A stretch of DNA of 64,000 nt, taken from positions 636,750 through 700,749 of the forward strand of contig NW_005434658.1 in assembly GCF_000315625.1 (NCBI RefSeq). Direction: 5' to 3'. The stretch is from Guillardia theta CCMP2712 (Eukaryota; Cryptophyceae; Pyrenomonadales; Geminigeraceae). Made by a program: the position numbers and the translations under genes. Of the stretch, positions 11,372 through 23,499 are shown piece by piece (position 1 is the stretch's first letter; every line of letters starts with the position of its first letter). The notes beneath the pieces are model-generated. The model was not told the DNA's origin. It ran no database searches and was given only the letters and a program-made list of their open reading frames with translations.

Positions 11372-13401
11372 ATGGGAGCTGCACAAGGGGAGGGCCGAGG
11401 AACACGCCAGGTTCACCACGGCACCTCCATGGTCATGACGACGAAGGTAGAGGAGACCAAGGCCAGCCAGCCCCCCCCTTCCCTTCAGAAGTGCACATCG
11501 AGCTGTTTGCTTGCCATCCTGCTAGCGGTGCTTTCCTCCCCCCTCTCCCTCGGAGATGCAGGCGAGGATCAAGTGGACCTGACCAGGTTCCCTCCCGTCC
11601 CCCTGACAAGGCATGCTGTCATCGAGCAGGTATGGCAGCACCCGGACCATGAACTCACGAGCGACCCTGCATTCCCGGAGTACGTCGAGCTCCTCTCTGA
11701 CCTCGGAGAGCTCATCGCCGTCCCCGACCGCAGGCATGACGCCATCAAACTCATCAGGTGGGGCAAGGCGCAGTATCCGCAGTTCTCCTCCCCCAACAAC
11801 TACCTTGCCGTGTCGCTGATGCGATTGGGAGGGGACGAGAACTTGCAAGAAGCGCAGGAGCTGCTCGAGGACGCTGTAGAGTCCTGGAACCTGGACATGA
11901 TGGCTCAGAACAACCTGGGAGTTGTCTGGGAGACCCGGGGGAGGCTCGAAGATGCGTATGAGTGCTATCAGTTCGCAATCGAGGGGCTGGACCAGGAGTG
12001 CTTCCTGCATTTATCTTGTATCATCAATGCAAACAAGGTCTTGCTCAACATGGCCAGGATGCATCAGGCGAAGAAGGACTACCGCTCGGCCGCCAGGTTC
12101 TACCAGCTCGCAGCGAGACTGTACGAGAGGATCTCGGGGTGCTCGTACCCTCACATGCAGGAGCACGTCAGGGGGCGCGGCGCCTTCCGCCCTTGCAAGG
12201 ACGTTGCCGCAGCCCGGTACTCTCGATCGCTAGAGCATCTCATGACTGCGATGCTGCACGAGGAGGAAGGGAACAAGTCGATGTCCGACAAGAGCAGGGT
12301 CAGGAACTGCTACCTCTCCTCTTCCTCCTTCGCTCATTCTCGCTGCAGAGATCCGCGAGGCGGTACCTCCTCCAGAGCCTCGTCCTGCCGGACTTTTTCT
12401 TCGATCCCCCAAGGCAGATCCTGACAAGGGAGGACGAGCCCTTAGTGAGGAGGCTGCGATTCGAGTCGATCTTTCAGAGGAAGTTCTGGTGTGTTTCCTT
12501 CTTCCCCCATCGCTGCCCCCTCCTCCTTCCTCCTCACTTGGTCGACGTGCAGGTCCCCCGAATCGGAGAGTGCTTCCGGCCCAGGCTCGAACGCCGACAT
12601 GACAGCGGGCGTTCAAGAGCTTCTCCACGAGGTGGGGCTTAGCCCACAGACCTCGTCCTCCTCATCGCTGCTGTAGGTGATGACCGACCTTGGCCTCAGC
12701 TCCCTGCTGGATATAGGATGCGGGGACTGGTTTTGGATGAGCAGGACGAACTTGACAGGAGTGAGATACGTGGGTGTGGACATCGTGCACGACATCATCG
12801 CCTCCAACATCCGCCATGTGCAGCAGAGGACGAGAGAGTGCGCGGGCGGTGGGAGCAGCCCGGGCGGCGCGTGCTCCTTCCTTCCCCGGTCTGTGCGTTT
12901 CGGGCAGGAGGACGCGGTGCAAGGGCTAGAGCCTGCCATGTGTGAATACCAGGAGGAGGGGCAGGTGCGGGCGGGATGCGAGCTAATCTTTGTGAAAGAA
13001 GTCCTAATCCACCTAACTATCAATGACATCAAGAAGGTTCTTGACAACATTCAGGTCCTCCTCTTACGCTTGCGCCTTCACCAACCCGCGGTCTGATGCT
13101 GTCCTCTCAGAATCTCTCGCTTTCGCTCCAAGGAAACCCGCACTACAGGTTCGTCTGCTCTGTCAATACTGGAGCGTCATCATACTCTGACTGAAAACTT
13201 TCGAGCAGCACGAAGCAAAGATACCTGCTAGTCACGCACGACTCGACTGTCAAGGTCAACAACGACGAAACCATCACTTCCTTCTCGCTACCTGGAGGAG
13301 GCTGGAGGCCTGTCAACCTCTATCTCCAGCCATTTCTCCTGCCCCCGGCGCTGGTAGAGTTCGAGCAAGGGTTCTCCCTGTGGAAGCTTCCCTTCGAGTG
13401 A
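11372..13401 (+). CDS. TPR-repeat protein fused to a class I SAM-dependent methyltransferase, with signal anchor
   Basis: Exon 1 is 11372-12298. It holds an N-terminal hydrophobic segment (CLLAILLAVLSSPLSLGDA) and then tetratricopeptide helices (YLAVSLMRLGGDENLQEAQE; AQNNLGVVWETRGRLEDAYE; NMARMHQAKKDYRSAARFYQ). Exon 2 (12349-12489) leads in phase into WSPESESASGPGSNADMT and the methyltransferase core: motif I LLDIGCGDWFWM, motif II YVGVDIVHDIIASN, and a late motif ELIFVKEVLIHLTINDIKKV. The final exon (about 13208-13401) gives RYLLVTHDST and GGGWRPVNLYLQPFLLPPAL. The order ESxSGPGS, LDIGCGD, RYLL, WRPVNL matches a bacterial-like methyltransferase family I know without a settled name. The hydrophobic N-terminus suggests the secretory pathway. 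The next ATG (11432) is an alternative start. The acceptor substrate is unknown. Confidence 0.75.
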
Positions 13402-14366
13402 CTGGTCGAACCGAACACAAGTTTGAAGCTCAGTCGAGCCAAGAGGTACGATCCTGCCTGCTGGTCCCGTGAGCCTGTGAGTATGGTCCGATCGTTGGAA
13501 AACATCACCAGGAATGAAATGCGTTAGCTCAGATTTTAATGAATTCAATGAGGTAAAGAACTATCATTTCTCTGACTTCTCTCCACCACTGTCCGCTCTT
13601 ACTCCCATTCTGTCCAACCTCCTCCTTTCTCCGTTCTCCTCCCTCCGTCCTCAATCCTCCTACTCTTCCTCCCTCCCTCCTCCTGCTCTGGACTTTATCA
13701 TCCCCTTCTTTCACATGGCGAACAATGTCAAGAAGTCACCCTCCTGCCCCCACATGGTACGCCTAGCTAGTCAAAGAATGGGGGAAGTGGGGTACTCGTG
13801 TGGGAAAGAGTGGGGTGGGGTAGAGGCAAGGGGGGGAATGTGTGGTTGTCAATCGCGTGACCGGAGGGTCCGTCCGCGCCCCGACGATGCAGGTTGGGCA
13901 AGGGAGGCGGAAGGAGGAGACGAGGGAGAGGAGGGAGAGGGGGAGACGGGGGAGGGAGTAGATAGCAAGAAGAAGATGGCGACAAGTTGAGAGGCGAGGC
14001 CAGGACTGGAGAGGAGAGCAGAGGAGGGAGAAGGGAAGGTGAAGTCAACAATGGTACTGGTACGACATGTTTGCTCTGGACAAAATAAACCTCGCATCTG
14101 ATAGCTGTGCTGACGCTGAGAGGTCTTCTGACTTGTGGTGATGATACAGATTGATTGATTGCACCTCCAAGAGAGCTTGTTCCTGCCGTCGTCTCTTTGA
14201 TTTCCGCCTCTCCGACCGCCTGAGAGTTTGGAGCGCAACAGACTACTAGGCGACGAATTCTCCTACCCTTGACTTGTGAGCTATCGTCATCCTATGCTGC
14301 TAATATGCTGCTCTGCGCTGAAATGATGCGGATGATAGCATATCACACATCTAGAACACCGAAAAG
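13402..14366. other. Intergenic region, low complexity
   Basis: Pyrimidine-rich (13570-13720) then purine-rich (13780-14045) DNA between two plus genes. The open frames here are compositional. No coding exon, RNA or clear regulatory element was identified. Confidence 0.5.
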
Positions 14367-17300
14367 ATGTCATTCATGACATCAAACAGCGGAGTCCGCG
14401 AGAGCAGGTTGAGTACACTTCATGTCGCGTCTTGATCGTCTGTGATCAGCTTCGCAGGATTATGCGCAAGATGGATGAAAACCTGAAGGTGAGCAGACAG
14501 CAAGAGGAGGCGAAGGGCGGGGCAGCATGAGGGACGAGAGGCTCACCCGAAGCGTTAGATACAACACGATGCTGAAGACCTCGAGTGGATCCGAGAAGTC
14601 GACTCTCGTGAGGGCGCACGAGCTTGTGAAGGTGCTCTCACGCTCATGTTAGGCATGTATGTCAAACAACGATATATCACCGTCCTTGCGGTCTGTCGAG
14701 CATACACCCTCCTGCTCGCCTGATAGTTGTGTAACGCTTCCCTTAGCTGGTAGGACTCTTCACATCGGTCATCGTAAGGGAGACTTGTATGCGAAGGCCC
14801 ATGGAAGAGAGGTCCTGAGGATCTCTCCTAGAACAAGACTGACATGCTGTAGGTGCGAGGGACCCTTTGTCAACCTGCTCAAGGCCGGGATCACAATCAG
14901 CACCATCATCATGCTCTTCTTCATGTGGTGATGGAGACGAACAGTGCAGCACGGCAGCTAAGGGTCCATGCAGGCAGCAGATGGAGCTGGCGCTGGAGAG
15001 CGAGGACGCCCAGCAGAGGTTGATCGACAGAGATCACCGGCTGCTGGCCGACAGCCGAAGCGTGAGGCAGACGTGCTTCCAGCGGCTCAAGGTCTCCCGT
15101 GACACCCGCCTGCCGTCTCGTCTCCTGATGTACTGCAGCGAATCGTGAGATCGAACCTGCTCACATGGACCTTGTTGTTTCCTCTCAACATGATTCACCC
15201 CCTTCCAGGTTTTCCCCTCCGGCATCCCCTGCTCGGGACCCGGCAGTCTGACATTCACTCAGGGTACTCCAGGATGTGGACGATTGAGCAGCTGGGAATA
15301 CAGCCTGTCTACCGTGTAGAATCGCTGACCTCCGCTGCCATGCTGATCCGGTTCGATGCTGCTCATCGTGTCGCTCCCTCCTCCCGGCTCATCTCTTCCC
15401 TCGCAGCGTGTACCACATCTTCATGCTGATCAAGCTCAAGCTGCTCACCAAGTACCTCAGCCTCGACTCCTCGCTTATCATCCGCAACGAAAACGCTATC
15501 AAGCAGATGAACGACCCCAGCTTGTCGCAGCCTGTCCTGGCGATCAAGATCGCTCTCACTCGTCAACCTATGTACCTCATCGGCACCTGCTGGGCCGTTC
15601 TCATCTTCGCTGCAACATGGATCATCAGGATCTCCGAGAACACTCCCGGGAACCTTTTCAGCGTCTACGTCTGGGATCAGCTCTGGCTTGTCATGGTAAC
15701 AAGGTGATTCAATGCTACTGCTGCTGCTGCTGTCCCTGCTCCTGCTCCTTGATCCTGCTCCTTGATCCTGCTCCTTGATCCTGCTCCTTGATTCTGCTCC
15801 TGGTGAACGTTTCACTGCAGCACCACAACGGGATACGGAGATGTTGTTCCCCACACTCACTTTGGGAGATTCGGGGGGATGCTGTGTATGACCGCGGGGC
15901 CCATTCTGATCTCGATCATGACCGCCACCTTCTCTAGGAGTATGACGCTCAACCCGCAGGAGACGAAGCTCATGCGCACGCTGGACGGGGACAAGAAGCA
16001 GAGCCAAGTCATCATCGTGGCTGCCAAGATGATTCAGCTGTGGTGGAGGGGACGCACGCGGATGCTGTGGTTCAATCCGGACAACGAGATGTCGATGCGC
16101 CGGCTGCTGGACCTGGAGGACGAAGACCGCGAGAGGATGGAGAACCTCTTCTGCCAGCTGATGGAGGCGCAGCAGAAGCTGAGGCGCTTCAAGAATCAAG
16201 TGGGATATCATGAGGTTGGAGAGAGCACGGAGCAACCAGATACTGCGAAGAGACGCGGGAGCATGGAGAGGAACTCCTCGAACATCGCCAACGCGCTCAT
16301 GCTCGCATACCAGCAGCAGAAAGGAACGAGTCTAAAGGAGAAGGTTTCCCAGGCAGGGAAGCGGAGGGGGAGTCAGGATTCGGAAACGAACGATCCGGAG
16401 GATGTTACAACTTCTGCTCTGACAGGAGCAGGAGAGGGAGGCAGAGGAGGCAGAGGAGCGAATGACAGTGGGGCCATGCAAGACAAATCCGAGCTGAACC
16501 ATCGTGACTACCTTGCTGCACTTTCAACACTATCGGACCAGGTTTCTCCCTCATGCTCCTTCTCTTTCTCCTCCTAACTCCTCCGACTCTTGCATTCTCA
16601 GGTCGGCGAGCTGCGCAAAGTCACCCTCCAGCAAGGCCGCATGCTTGCAAGCCTGTCAAATTCCATGGCCTCCATCGAGAGCAGCCTCCACCTCCTGGCA
16701 ATCTCCCCTCCTCCTCCTCTGTCCTCTCACTCACTGCTCGGTGTTTCCCAGCTGCCGGATCTGCACGTACCCAAGAGAAACTCCGAGGCCATCAAGCACA
16801 GCCCGCGAACTCCAGACACTCACAGGAGAAGCCATGAAGTGAGTCCTCCTCCCTCCTCCCTTCCTCCTGATGCTTTCCAGTCGCACGGCCAACCCCCTTC
16901 GAGCTCCCTCGCCCCACGGCGAAGCAAGTCTGGTGAGTTCGAGAGAGGGAGAGGAAAGATGGAGTGGAGAGGAGGAGTGGAGGGGGGAGGAGAGGATGCA
17001 GTGACTGTTGGAGCTCAGAAGACGAGCTGGTGATCCCGCTCAACGGAGGAGCGATGAAGATTAAATACCCCGGCCCTCAAGATAACCATTCAGAGACGTG
17101 AAAGCTTCCTTGCTCCCCCTGCCCCTCTGACTTGGCACGGCCTTGCAGGGCGGATCTCGTGTTTGAGGATAGAAGCCCTCCAAGGACGGGGTGATCAGCT
17201 TGCCTCCTCCTACCCCTTCCCGCGTGCTGACATCCTTCAGCCCTCACCTGCTCCCTCCAAGATCTCAACGTCGAACCTCCGAGGAGCCGCTCACTGACCT

Positions 17301-17698
17301 CCCGTTGGTAAGACAGAGAGCGCCATCACTCTGATCGCCCCATCTCCATCCTAGTCCTTCCTTCCTGTTGTCTACTATCCCATGACAGATGTTGCTTGCT
17401 CTATCCGCAATCTTTCTCCTGACTTCTCTCCTCTCCGCGTGCTCAGCTCCACAGCAAGAAGGCCTTCCAAGAGTTCTGCTCGAGGCCTCGGGCAGTCCCA
17501 GCGAGCTCCTCCGACCGGCTCGTCAGGCTGTGGAAGGAGGCAGCATCGCTCAAGTCACCAGATCGAAGTTCAAGTCAAGACATTGAAGAGATCCAGCAAG
17601 CGGAGGACCATCATGCCGGCAGGAAGAAGGTCGAGCTCTCCGGCCGCCCTCCTGACGTGTCTGAAGTTCTGCCGCAGCAGCCACACGGTCGCTCGTAG
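14367..17698 (+). CDS. Small-conductance calcium-activated (SK-type) potassium channel
   Basis: Small N-terminal exons start MSFMTSNSGVRES at 14367. Membrane exons follow: LLKAGITISTIIMLFFMW (S1/S2-like), HPLPGF before a pore-side helix, VYHIFMLIKLKLLTKYLSLD (an S4/S5-like region), QPMYLIGTCWAVLIFAATWI, and the selectivity filter TTTGYGDVVPHTHFGRFGG (exon from about 15820). After the pore comes MTAGPILISIMTATFSRSM and an IQ/CaM-binding-like basic helix (AAKMIQLWWRGRTRML), as in the calmodulin-binding domain of SK channels. The long C-terminus has SR-rich and coiled-coil parts (VGELRKVTLQQGRMLASLSN). A last exon at 17447-17698 (LHSKKAFQEFCSRPRAV, ending GRS-stop) has good coding character. SK channels are plasma-membrane K+ channels gated by Ca2+-calmodulin. 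The filter has T-T-T-G-Y-G-D, a K+ signature. The stop lies about 20 bp before a GC-rich repeat island. Confidence 0.8.
15742..15803. repeat. 13-bp tandem repeat in SK channel intron
   Basis: Four full units of CTGCTCCTTGATC plus a partial fifth. They lie in the intron just before the selectivity-filter exon. Confidence 0.9.
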
Positions 17699-19921
17699 CC
17701 TCCCAGCGATCTCAGCTGACAGGCCGCGGCGGCCGGGCGGTGCCGCACTGATGGGTTACCGTAGTACCGCCAGTCCACTTGATCCCAACTTGCCAGGCTC
17801 ACCAGTCAGCATTGAAGCCTGAAATCTGAGTCAACTTAGGATCGACTACCGTGCGGCTGCAGCGACTGCTCGCGGCGGCCAGCGGCGGCAGCCGCCGGCC
17901 GGCAACAGACCGGGACCGTCTGAGGTCGCTGCCAACCGTTGAACAGCCGGGCCAAATACTACCGTGGGGCCTGCCGCGGTCGGGGACCGGACCACCCCGG
18001 GGCCCGGCCGCACTGAGACCGACGCCGGTCCGACGGTTGAATCATATCAGTGTTCGGGTCACTGAGTGACATCGCCGGGCGGCTGGGCGAGAGTGATCAG
18101 TCACCGGGTGGTTCGCCTGCCGGCCCGGGCAGTCGCGGCGGCCCGGGTCGCCGAACTCGAACTTTGCTTGCCAAAGTTTGGCATGAAGTTTGAAAACTTG
18201 CCATGATCGGCCCCGGTTGTAAAGTCTCAATTCTTTTTTAAAAAAGACTTTTAATCATAGTTTTGTTTTAATTGGCCTCCGGGTTACCCCCCAGAAAGTA
18301 CCCGGACAAAGGTCAGACCCGGTCGAAAATATACTTTTTCGAGTACGTACTACCTAAAGGATGTACTTATCGATGCAACCATTTATCTCGGGATATTTCC
18401 AGTCTCAAAAGATCTCCTATCAATCTGGTTTGGTCAGATAGCAGCTCGAAAAAATATCTTTCCAGATCCCAGTTTGCCTGATATAAAAACAACTTTAAAG
18501 ATCACGCAACTTCATTATACATACTTGTATTTCATAATATATTAATAGGACAGGTATTCTCAATACAAAATAAATACCATATTCCTCTTGCAGTACACTA
18601 TATATATCTATTTTGATCAGTTTTGGGAAGAACCTCCAATTGTACCCCTTTTACATCAAATGTACGAGAACATAACTTGATCGTTCAAACTTAAATCAAG
18701 TTTTATGGTCTCCGTAGCATATTGATTTTAAAAATAATTTAGCAGCCCCTCTTTTTAAAATACCTCCGCCCATACACAAAAAAGTGCAAATAGAGCCCCC
18801 ATCCAACCACCCCACCCCCTCCTCACCCCTAGTTTAACCCATGAATTGGGACCCCATTCATCACCCTCTTGCTTCCCATACCCCACCCCTTACCCCTAGC
18901 CGTCAAATGCGCCCAGCTATCACCTCCCTTCCCTGACCACCCCTCCAATAGCCCTTCTGATCCCTTACGATACACCCCCTACCCCCTACTATCATAACCC
19001 CACCCAACTGTATATGCTAAAATCTCGGAGATATGCGGCTGCATCCTGGCATTTTGGTACCCTACCCCATCGAAGTTTCCAGTCTCTTATCAACCCTACC
19101 CAACCTCCGAGCACACCCTTCCATATAAAACTACCCACCCTTTTAACATGTCTTCTGGGAACTACAGGGGTGGTGCCATCCTGTTCCTTTAACCCCCCGC
19201 TCGAGACCCTGTCGGGCATGATGGCGGCGGCGGAGTTAGCACAACCGCTTTCTTTCTTCGCACCTCCTCCTCTGACCCCCACACTTCACGTTCCGTTACT
19301 TATCCACATCTGCGTTCTCCTCCGTCTTATGCTGACATGCCATGGTGAACGGACACAAAACCCTGTTTTTCCTTTTGTTATGATCTGACCCTCATTGCCT
19401 TGCGGGCCTGAATGCTGAATTTGAGCTGAGCATTGATAGTGTGGGCTCAGGGGAATCATTGATCTTGTGAACATGGTCGAAATTATCATTTTCATCTCCT
19501 CGTGCTGCTTGCTGTGTTTGGGTCATAGTTGTCGCACTTCGCTATGGAGCCTTTCGCATATTTCGATAAGTGTGTGGCGATTGGGGCTTAACAGCCCACT
19601 TTAGAAGCTATTTGCGATATCCTTTTGAGAGCTCCCTTTGTCTTGTCCTGATCCCATTTGGTAATAGACAAGCATTTCAAGGACAGAGTTGCCGCCCGAT
19701 TGATGCACTGCTATGGGTGCTGACACGGAGCCCATCTCGATTGTAACAGTGGGAAGCAAGAACTGTTCTCCGACCTCTTCATGTATGTTTGCGACATCCT
19801 TTCATATATCGTCATGACATCTGTCTCTCAGCAAAATCATCAAAGTTGTCTTTAGATATCTCCATCAAGACGGTACAAGTATCTCGGGACCTTTGAACTT
19901 TATTGAGCATGTTGTCGGCAG
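17699..19921. other. Gene-free repeat region: GC-rich island, AT-rich segment, C-tract segment
   Basis: Three compositional blocks. 17715-18170 is very GC-rich with CCGGGCC and ACGGTTGA words. 18171-18780 is AT-rich with T and A runs. 18780-19010 is C-rich on the plus strand with many CACCCC/CCCCTA words. 19010-19920 is of mixed composition with no convincing exon; the ORFs are short and unsupported. The first block begins immediately after the SK channel stop. Confidence 0.6.
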
Positions 19922-21940
19922 ATGAGTGAAAGTCAACGATCGAACGTTAAGACAGAGGGAGAAGACACGACTGATAGCGAGCCCTCTAGAAAGAAGGATG
20001 ATAGCCATCTCTCTCTTGATGAGGTTATTCAAGGCGAAGGAAGTGTCAGGTTTCTGACTGAAGGGCCAGGATGAAGAGATGAAGCAGCTTGCAAGTGCTC
20101 ACTTGAAGAACATGAGTGATCCGGTACATGCATGCTGTCTTGGCGTGAGAGAGTCTTGTCGGACATTCTGACGGGGCCAATGCAGGTTGGTCCAGGAATG
20201 AAAAAGTCAACATCGGCCGAGATCTTGAATCATTACAGCCAACAACCCATACATGTGCGGTCAAGAGCCGAACAGTGGGAGCTGCCTCGTTCGGTTAGAA
20301 TCGATCTATGTACAATGTCTCAGTGCAGTACTCATTCATGGGCAGGAAATTCAGCTCAATGCAAAGCTAGGGGAAGGAGACGGTGGAGTTATTTATTATG
20401 TAATTCCTCAACCAGTTGGTTCGTGATAGAATCTGTGACTTGCGCTGATAGGCGCACTGGCGTGGATTGGACGTTGTCGCAAAGATGTTGAAGGTGTCGA
20501 AAATGATAGTTGCTCACTCGAGAGGAAGAGTAACGATCGTCTAGACTGAGAGTGATCACGGATCAACCATGGATGGAGCGGTCGCAAGAGCAGACCTGAT
20601 CAACGAGATTTCTGTACGAGTCTGCTGCGTTTTTAGAGATGTTTCTCACATCTATCATCAGGTTTTGTCTCGATTAAGGCATCCCAATTTGGTCATGTTC
20701 TTAGGAGCCTGTACTATCAAGGTAAGATTCAACAAGTGACCAGGAGCAGTGGTTTTCGCAGGATATGCTTGACTGCAACTTCTCAGGAACCACTTATAAT
20801 TCTCAATGAGTACTTGTCGGGAGGAAATCTAGAAGGTGAAAATCGAAGAAGTTCTGGTGGGGTATTGATCAGGTTGTTTTCAGACTATTTAGCCAGCAAG
20901 AGGAAGGAGCGTGGTGGAAAGCCATGGCAGCCCCCTCCAAAACAGGTCTGTCTACTAGGCGATGCCAGGTGCTTGCAAGTGACATGGCGCAGGTGCTGAG
21001 ATGGTCGATGGAGCTTGCAAGAGCTTTGTGCTTCCTGCACAATTGCAATCCTGTGAGGACCTGGGATCAAGTGCTCGGATCAAGTTCTGACTCAAAGGAA
21101 CTAGGTTGTAATTCACCGGGATTTGAAACCTGCAAACTTGCTTCTGAACGAGGTTGGAAAGTTTGAATCGAACCGATGTATCTCACGTCATGCATCTAGG
21201 ACTGCCACCTAAAAGTTGGGGATTTTGGTCTGAGCAAGTTAAAAGATTTGCAGAAAGTTGCTGGAACGTGAGGAAAAAAGCTCTTCAACATCAGGATATT
21301 GACTTCCAACTGCAGGTACAGGATGACGGGGAAGACGGGATCAATGCGTTACATGGCACCCGAAGTCTTTCTTGACAATCCACAGGTGAACAACACAGAA
21401 AATGTCGCAAACTTCCCTCTGAAATTTGAATGCTAGTATGACGAGAAAGTCGACATCTATTCCTGCGGCTTCATTATGTGGTAACTAGCCTACACGAGTT
21501 TCTTTTCAGTCCTTTGCTGATGAATGGTGTGTCCAGGTACATCACTCTTGGTGAGAGACCATTCGACAAAGTCCCGGCACAAGTAAGACCTGGGTTGCTC
21601 TTGCTCTGTCGCTATGACTGACCGTACATGGCACAGGTGGTGGCAGAAAAGGCATCAAAGAATGACCTCCGCCCAAATCTCGAGCCGGTAAGTCTCGCCG
21701 CAGACCCGCTCGTCCTCTTACCGTTAGTTCAGATCATCCAAGTGGCTGGGAATGAGTTTGCTTCCTTGATCGAGCAGAGCTGGCACAAGGAGCCGAACCT
21801 CGTGAGTTTGTCTGACGTATCGCAACCTCTCGCTCACATCCTGCCGTTAGAGGCCCTCGGCTTCGGAGCTGGTCGACAAACTGGAAGAGCTACAGCAGCA
21901 ACTACAAGACACCAAGAAGAAGAAGTGCATCATCATGTAA
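19922..21940 (+). CDS. TKL/Raf-like protein kinase with C-terminal CaaX prenylation box
   Basis: The start at 19922 opens a polar N-terminus (MSESQRSNVKTEGEDTTDSE). About 14 short exons then give a complete kinase domain. The glycine loop is KLGEGDGGVIYY (about 20350), the lysine strand DVVAKML (about 20470), and the alphaC region DLINEIS. Subdomain IV-V reads LSRLRHPNLVMFLGACTIK and EPLIILNEYLSGGNLE. The catalytic loop is VIHRDLKPANLLLNE (from about 21106), then VGDFGLSKLKDLQKVAGT, MTGKTGSMRYMAPEVFLDNP, and YDEKVDIYSCGFIMW. The last exon is 21851-21940: RPSASELVDKLEELQQQL, then DTKKKK-CIIM-stop. HPNLVMFLGAC and the TGSMRYMAPE activation segment place it in the TKL/MAP3K group. The terminal CIIM with upstream lysines is a textbook farnesylation signal plus polybasic membrane anchor. 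All catalytic residues are present, so it should be active. Substrates are unknown. Confidence 0.85.
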
Positions 21941-22120
21941 ATGGCAGTTTTGTAATTTCACGAGGGTGGGGACCACAGATTTCATCAATTTCTTCTTTTA
22001 AATTCTCTTTCTCAATCGACATAGCTACCTTATGACCGGTCTCCTGGTTTTGGATATCGAAGCAGGGGTCATACCAGGCGCTCGAGCTGTGGTCATACTA
22101 CCCGCCAACGAGACTCCTTG

Positions 22121-23499
22121 TTAGACTGGCGGTCCTGAACGAGACATGAGCGTAATGAGACTGAAACGTGGGGCGTGACCTGTTGACTGAACATGCTGAG
22201 GACGTTCAAGAGGAGGTAGGCAACCGAAGCAACGAGCTGGTTGGTTCAACCGGATTGTCAGTCTGCAAAGAGAAACGTTCTGAGCACTTACCAGCAAAGG
22301 AGTGACGAGGACGAGGTTGAGAGCGACGACAGAGAGGAGAACAAGCATCTCCAGCTGACCTGCCATGCTCTCCTTGCTCGTCCCATCAACGACCCCCATC
22401 GTGTCTCCCGCTCCTGTCACCACCTGTCAGCTTCATCCCTTCACTTCTTCCGCCGCTACCTGCAAGGTGTCTACCGTTCGCTCCTCTGCTTCCGGTACAG
22501 GCCCAATGTACCGGAAGACGTAGAAGTCACCCTTGCCATTGTCCTCCATCCAGAGGTCTCCATCGAAGTACGAGGCCAGCAACTTCCCCTCCTTTGCCAA
22601 CATGTTTGGGACTGGGAACCTCAACCAAACCCCAGCGAAGCAGATGGCGATCCTCCAGAACGCGTAGGAGAGGAGGAACCGTTTGTCACCCCGCTGAGAC
22701 CTTCAGTGGGGGTGAGCAGAACCTCCAGGAACATGGCGTCGCATACCGAGCGCTGCACTTGAGTCCCTGCAGGAGAAGACCGGGGCCGAATTCCAAGTTG
22801 AAATCGATGTTTGAGTTCTTCAAGTCGACATCTGCAGGCCCGGGCACGTCGATAAAGTCAGGGCCATCCCCCCCTCCCGCCTTCCCCCCCCCACCCCTCC
22901 CACACACACACACACAAACAAACCCTTAGCAGCATCACCTAGAAACAACTGAAAGCTCGGATAGAAGTTCCAGAACTTCATCTGCTCCAAGGGAGCGAAA
23001 ATCATCTTCCACCGCCCAGCGAGCGCCCAGCAGCTGTTCTCTTGCAAGGCAGACAAGGAGAGGGGAGGGATGTCCTGTCCCGCGTCGCTCTGATCGACAC
23101 ATCTTTTCACCATGCTGCCGACCAAGTGAGGAGGAGGTCGACCCGCATCAGCAGGGCACCTCTGTACGCGCAGCTTCTCAAACTCGGGCAGACTCACCGC
23201 ACTCTTACCATCCTGCAGGTGGGGGGTTAGAACAAGAGCCGCGCCATCGCCCTCATGATGCTCCACCTCTTCGAGCTGGTTGAACAAAGTTCGAAGCCTA
23301 GAGGAGGCAAACTCCGTCGCTCTATTGTTCATGCATAAGCCTGGTCTACGATGGCTCGTCGGTCGTCCCATCGTCACGCGACTGCAGCCGATCTCAGGTT
23401 CTTTGCTGAGCGAGAGAGGATTCACCTCCATGGAGGGTGGACCACAAAGCAGTCGCATGATCGCAAACAGAGCATGGCGAGCGCTATCGACCGTAGCAT
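22121..23499 (-). CDS. PAP/fibrillin-like plastid lipid-associated protein
   Basis: The ATG at 23499 gives a short leader (MLRSIALAMLCLRSCDCF) ending in Phe, then an intron. This is a probable signal plus transit peptide. Later exons encode NSCWALAGRWKMIFAPLEQM (the opening beta strand typical of the family), DLKNSNIDFNLEFGPG, and LLASYFDGDLWMEDN followed by KGDFYVFRYIGPV, the conserved YLD-xx-LRI-x-R-G-x-x-x-FVF region. A final exon holds a hydrophobic stretch (LVLLSVVALNLVLVTPLL) that could be a membrane anchor, followed by a possible GTAAGT donor, so the 3' end is uncertain. Fibrillins bind lipids and associate with thylakoids and plastoglobules. The assignment is by motif memory and moderate. 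Confidence 0.5.

Noticed and set aside
13514-13990. 158-codon plus ORF between the methyltransferase and SK channel genes
   Set aside because: Compositionally biased (pyrimidine then purine tract), no domain, and overlapped by open frames on the other strand.
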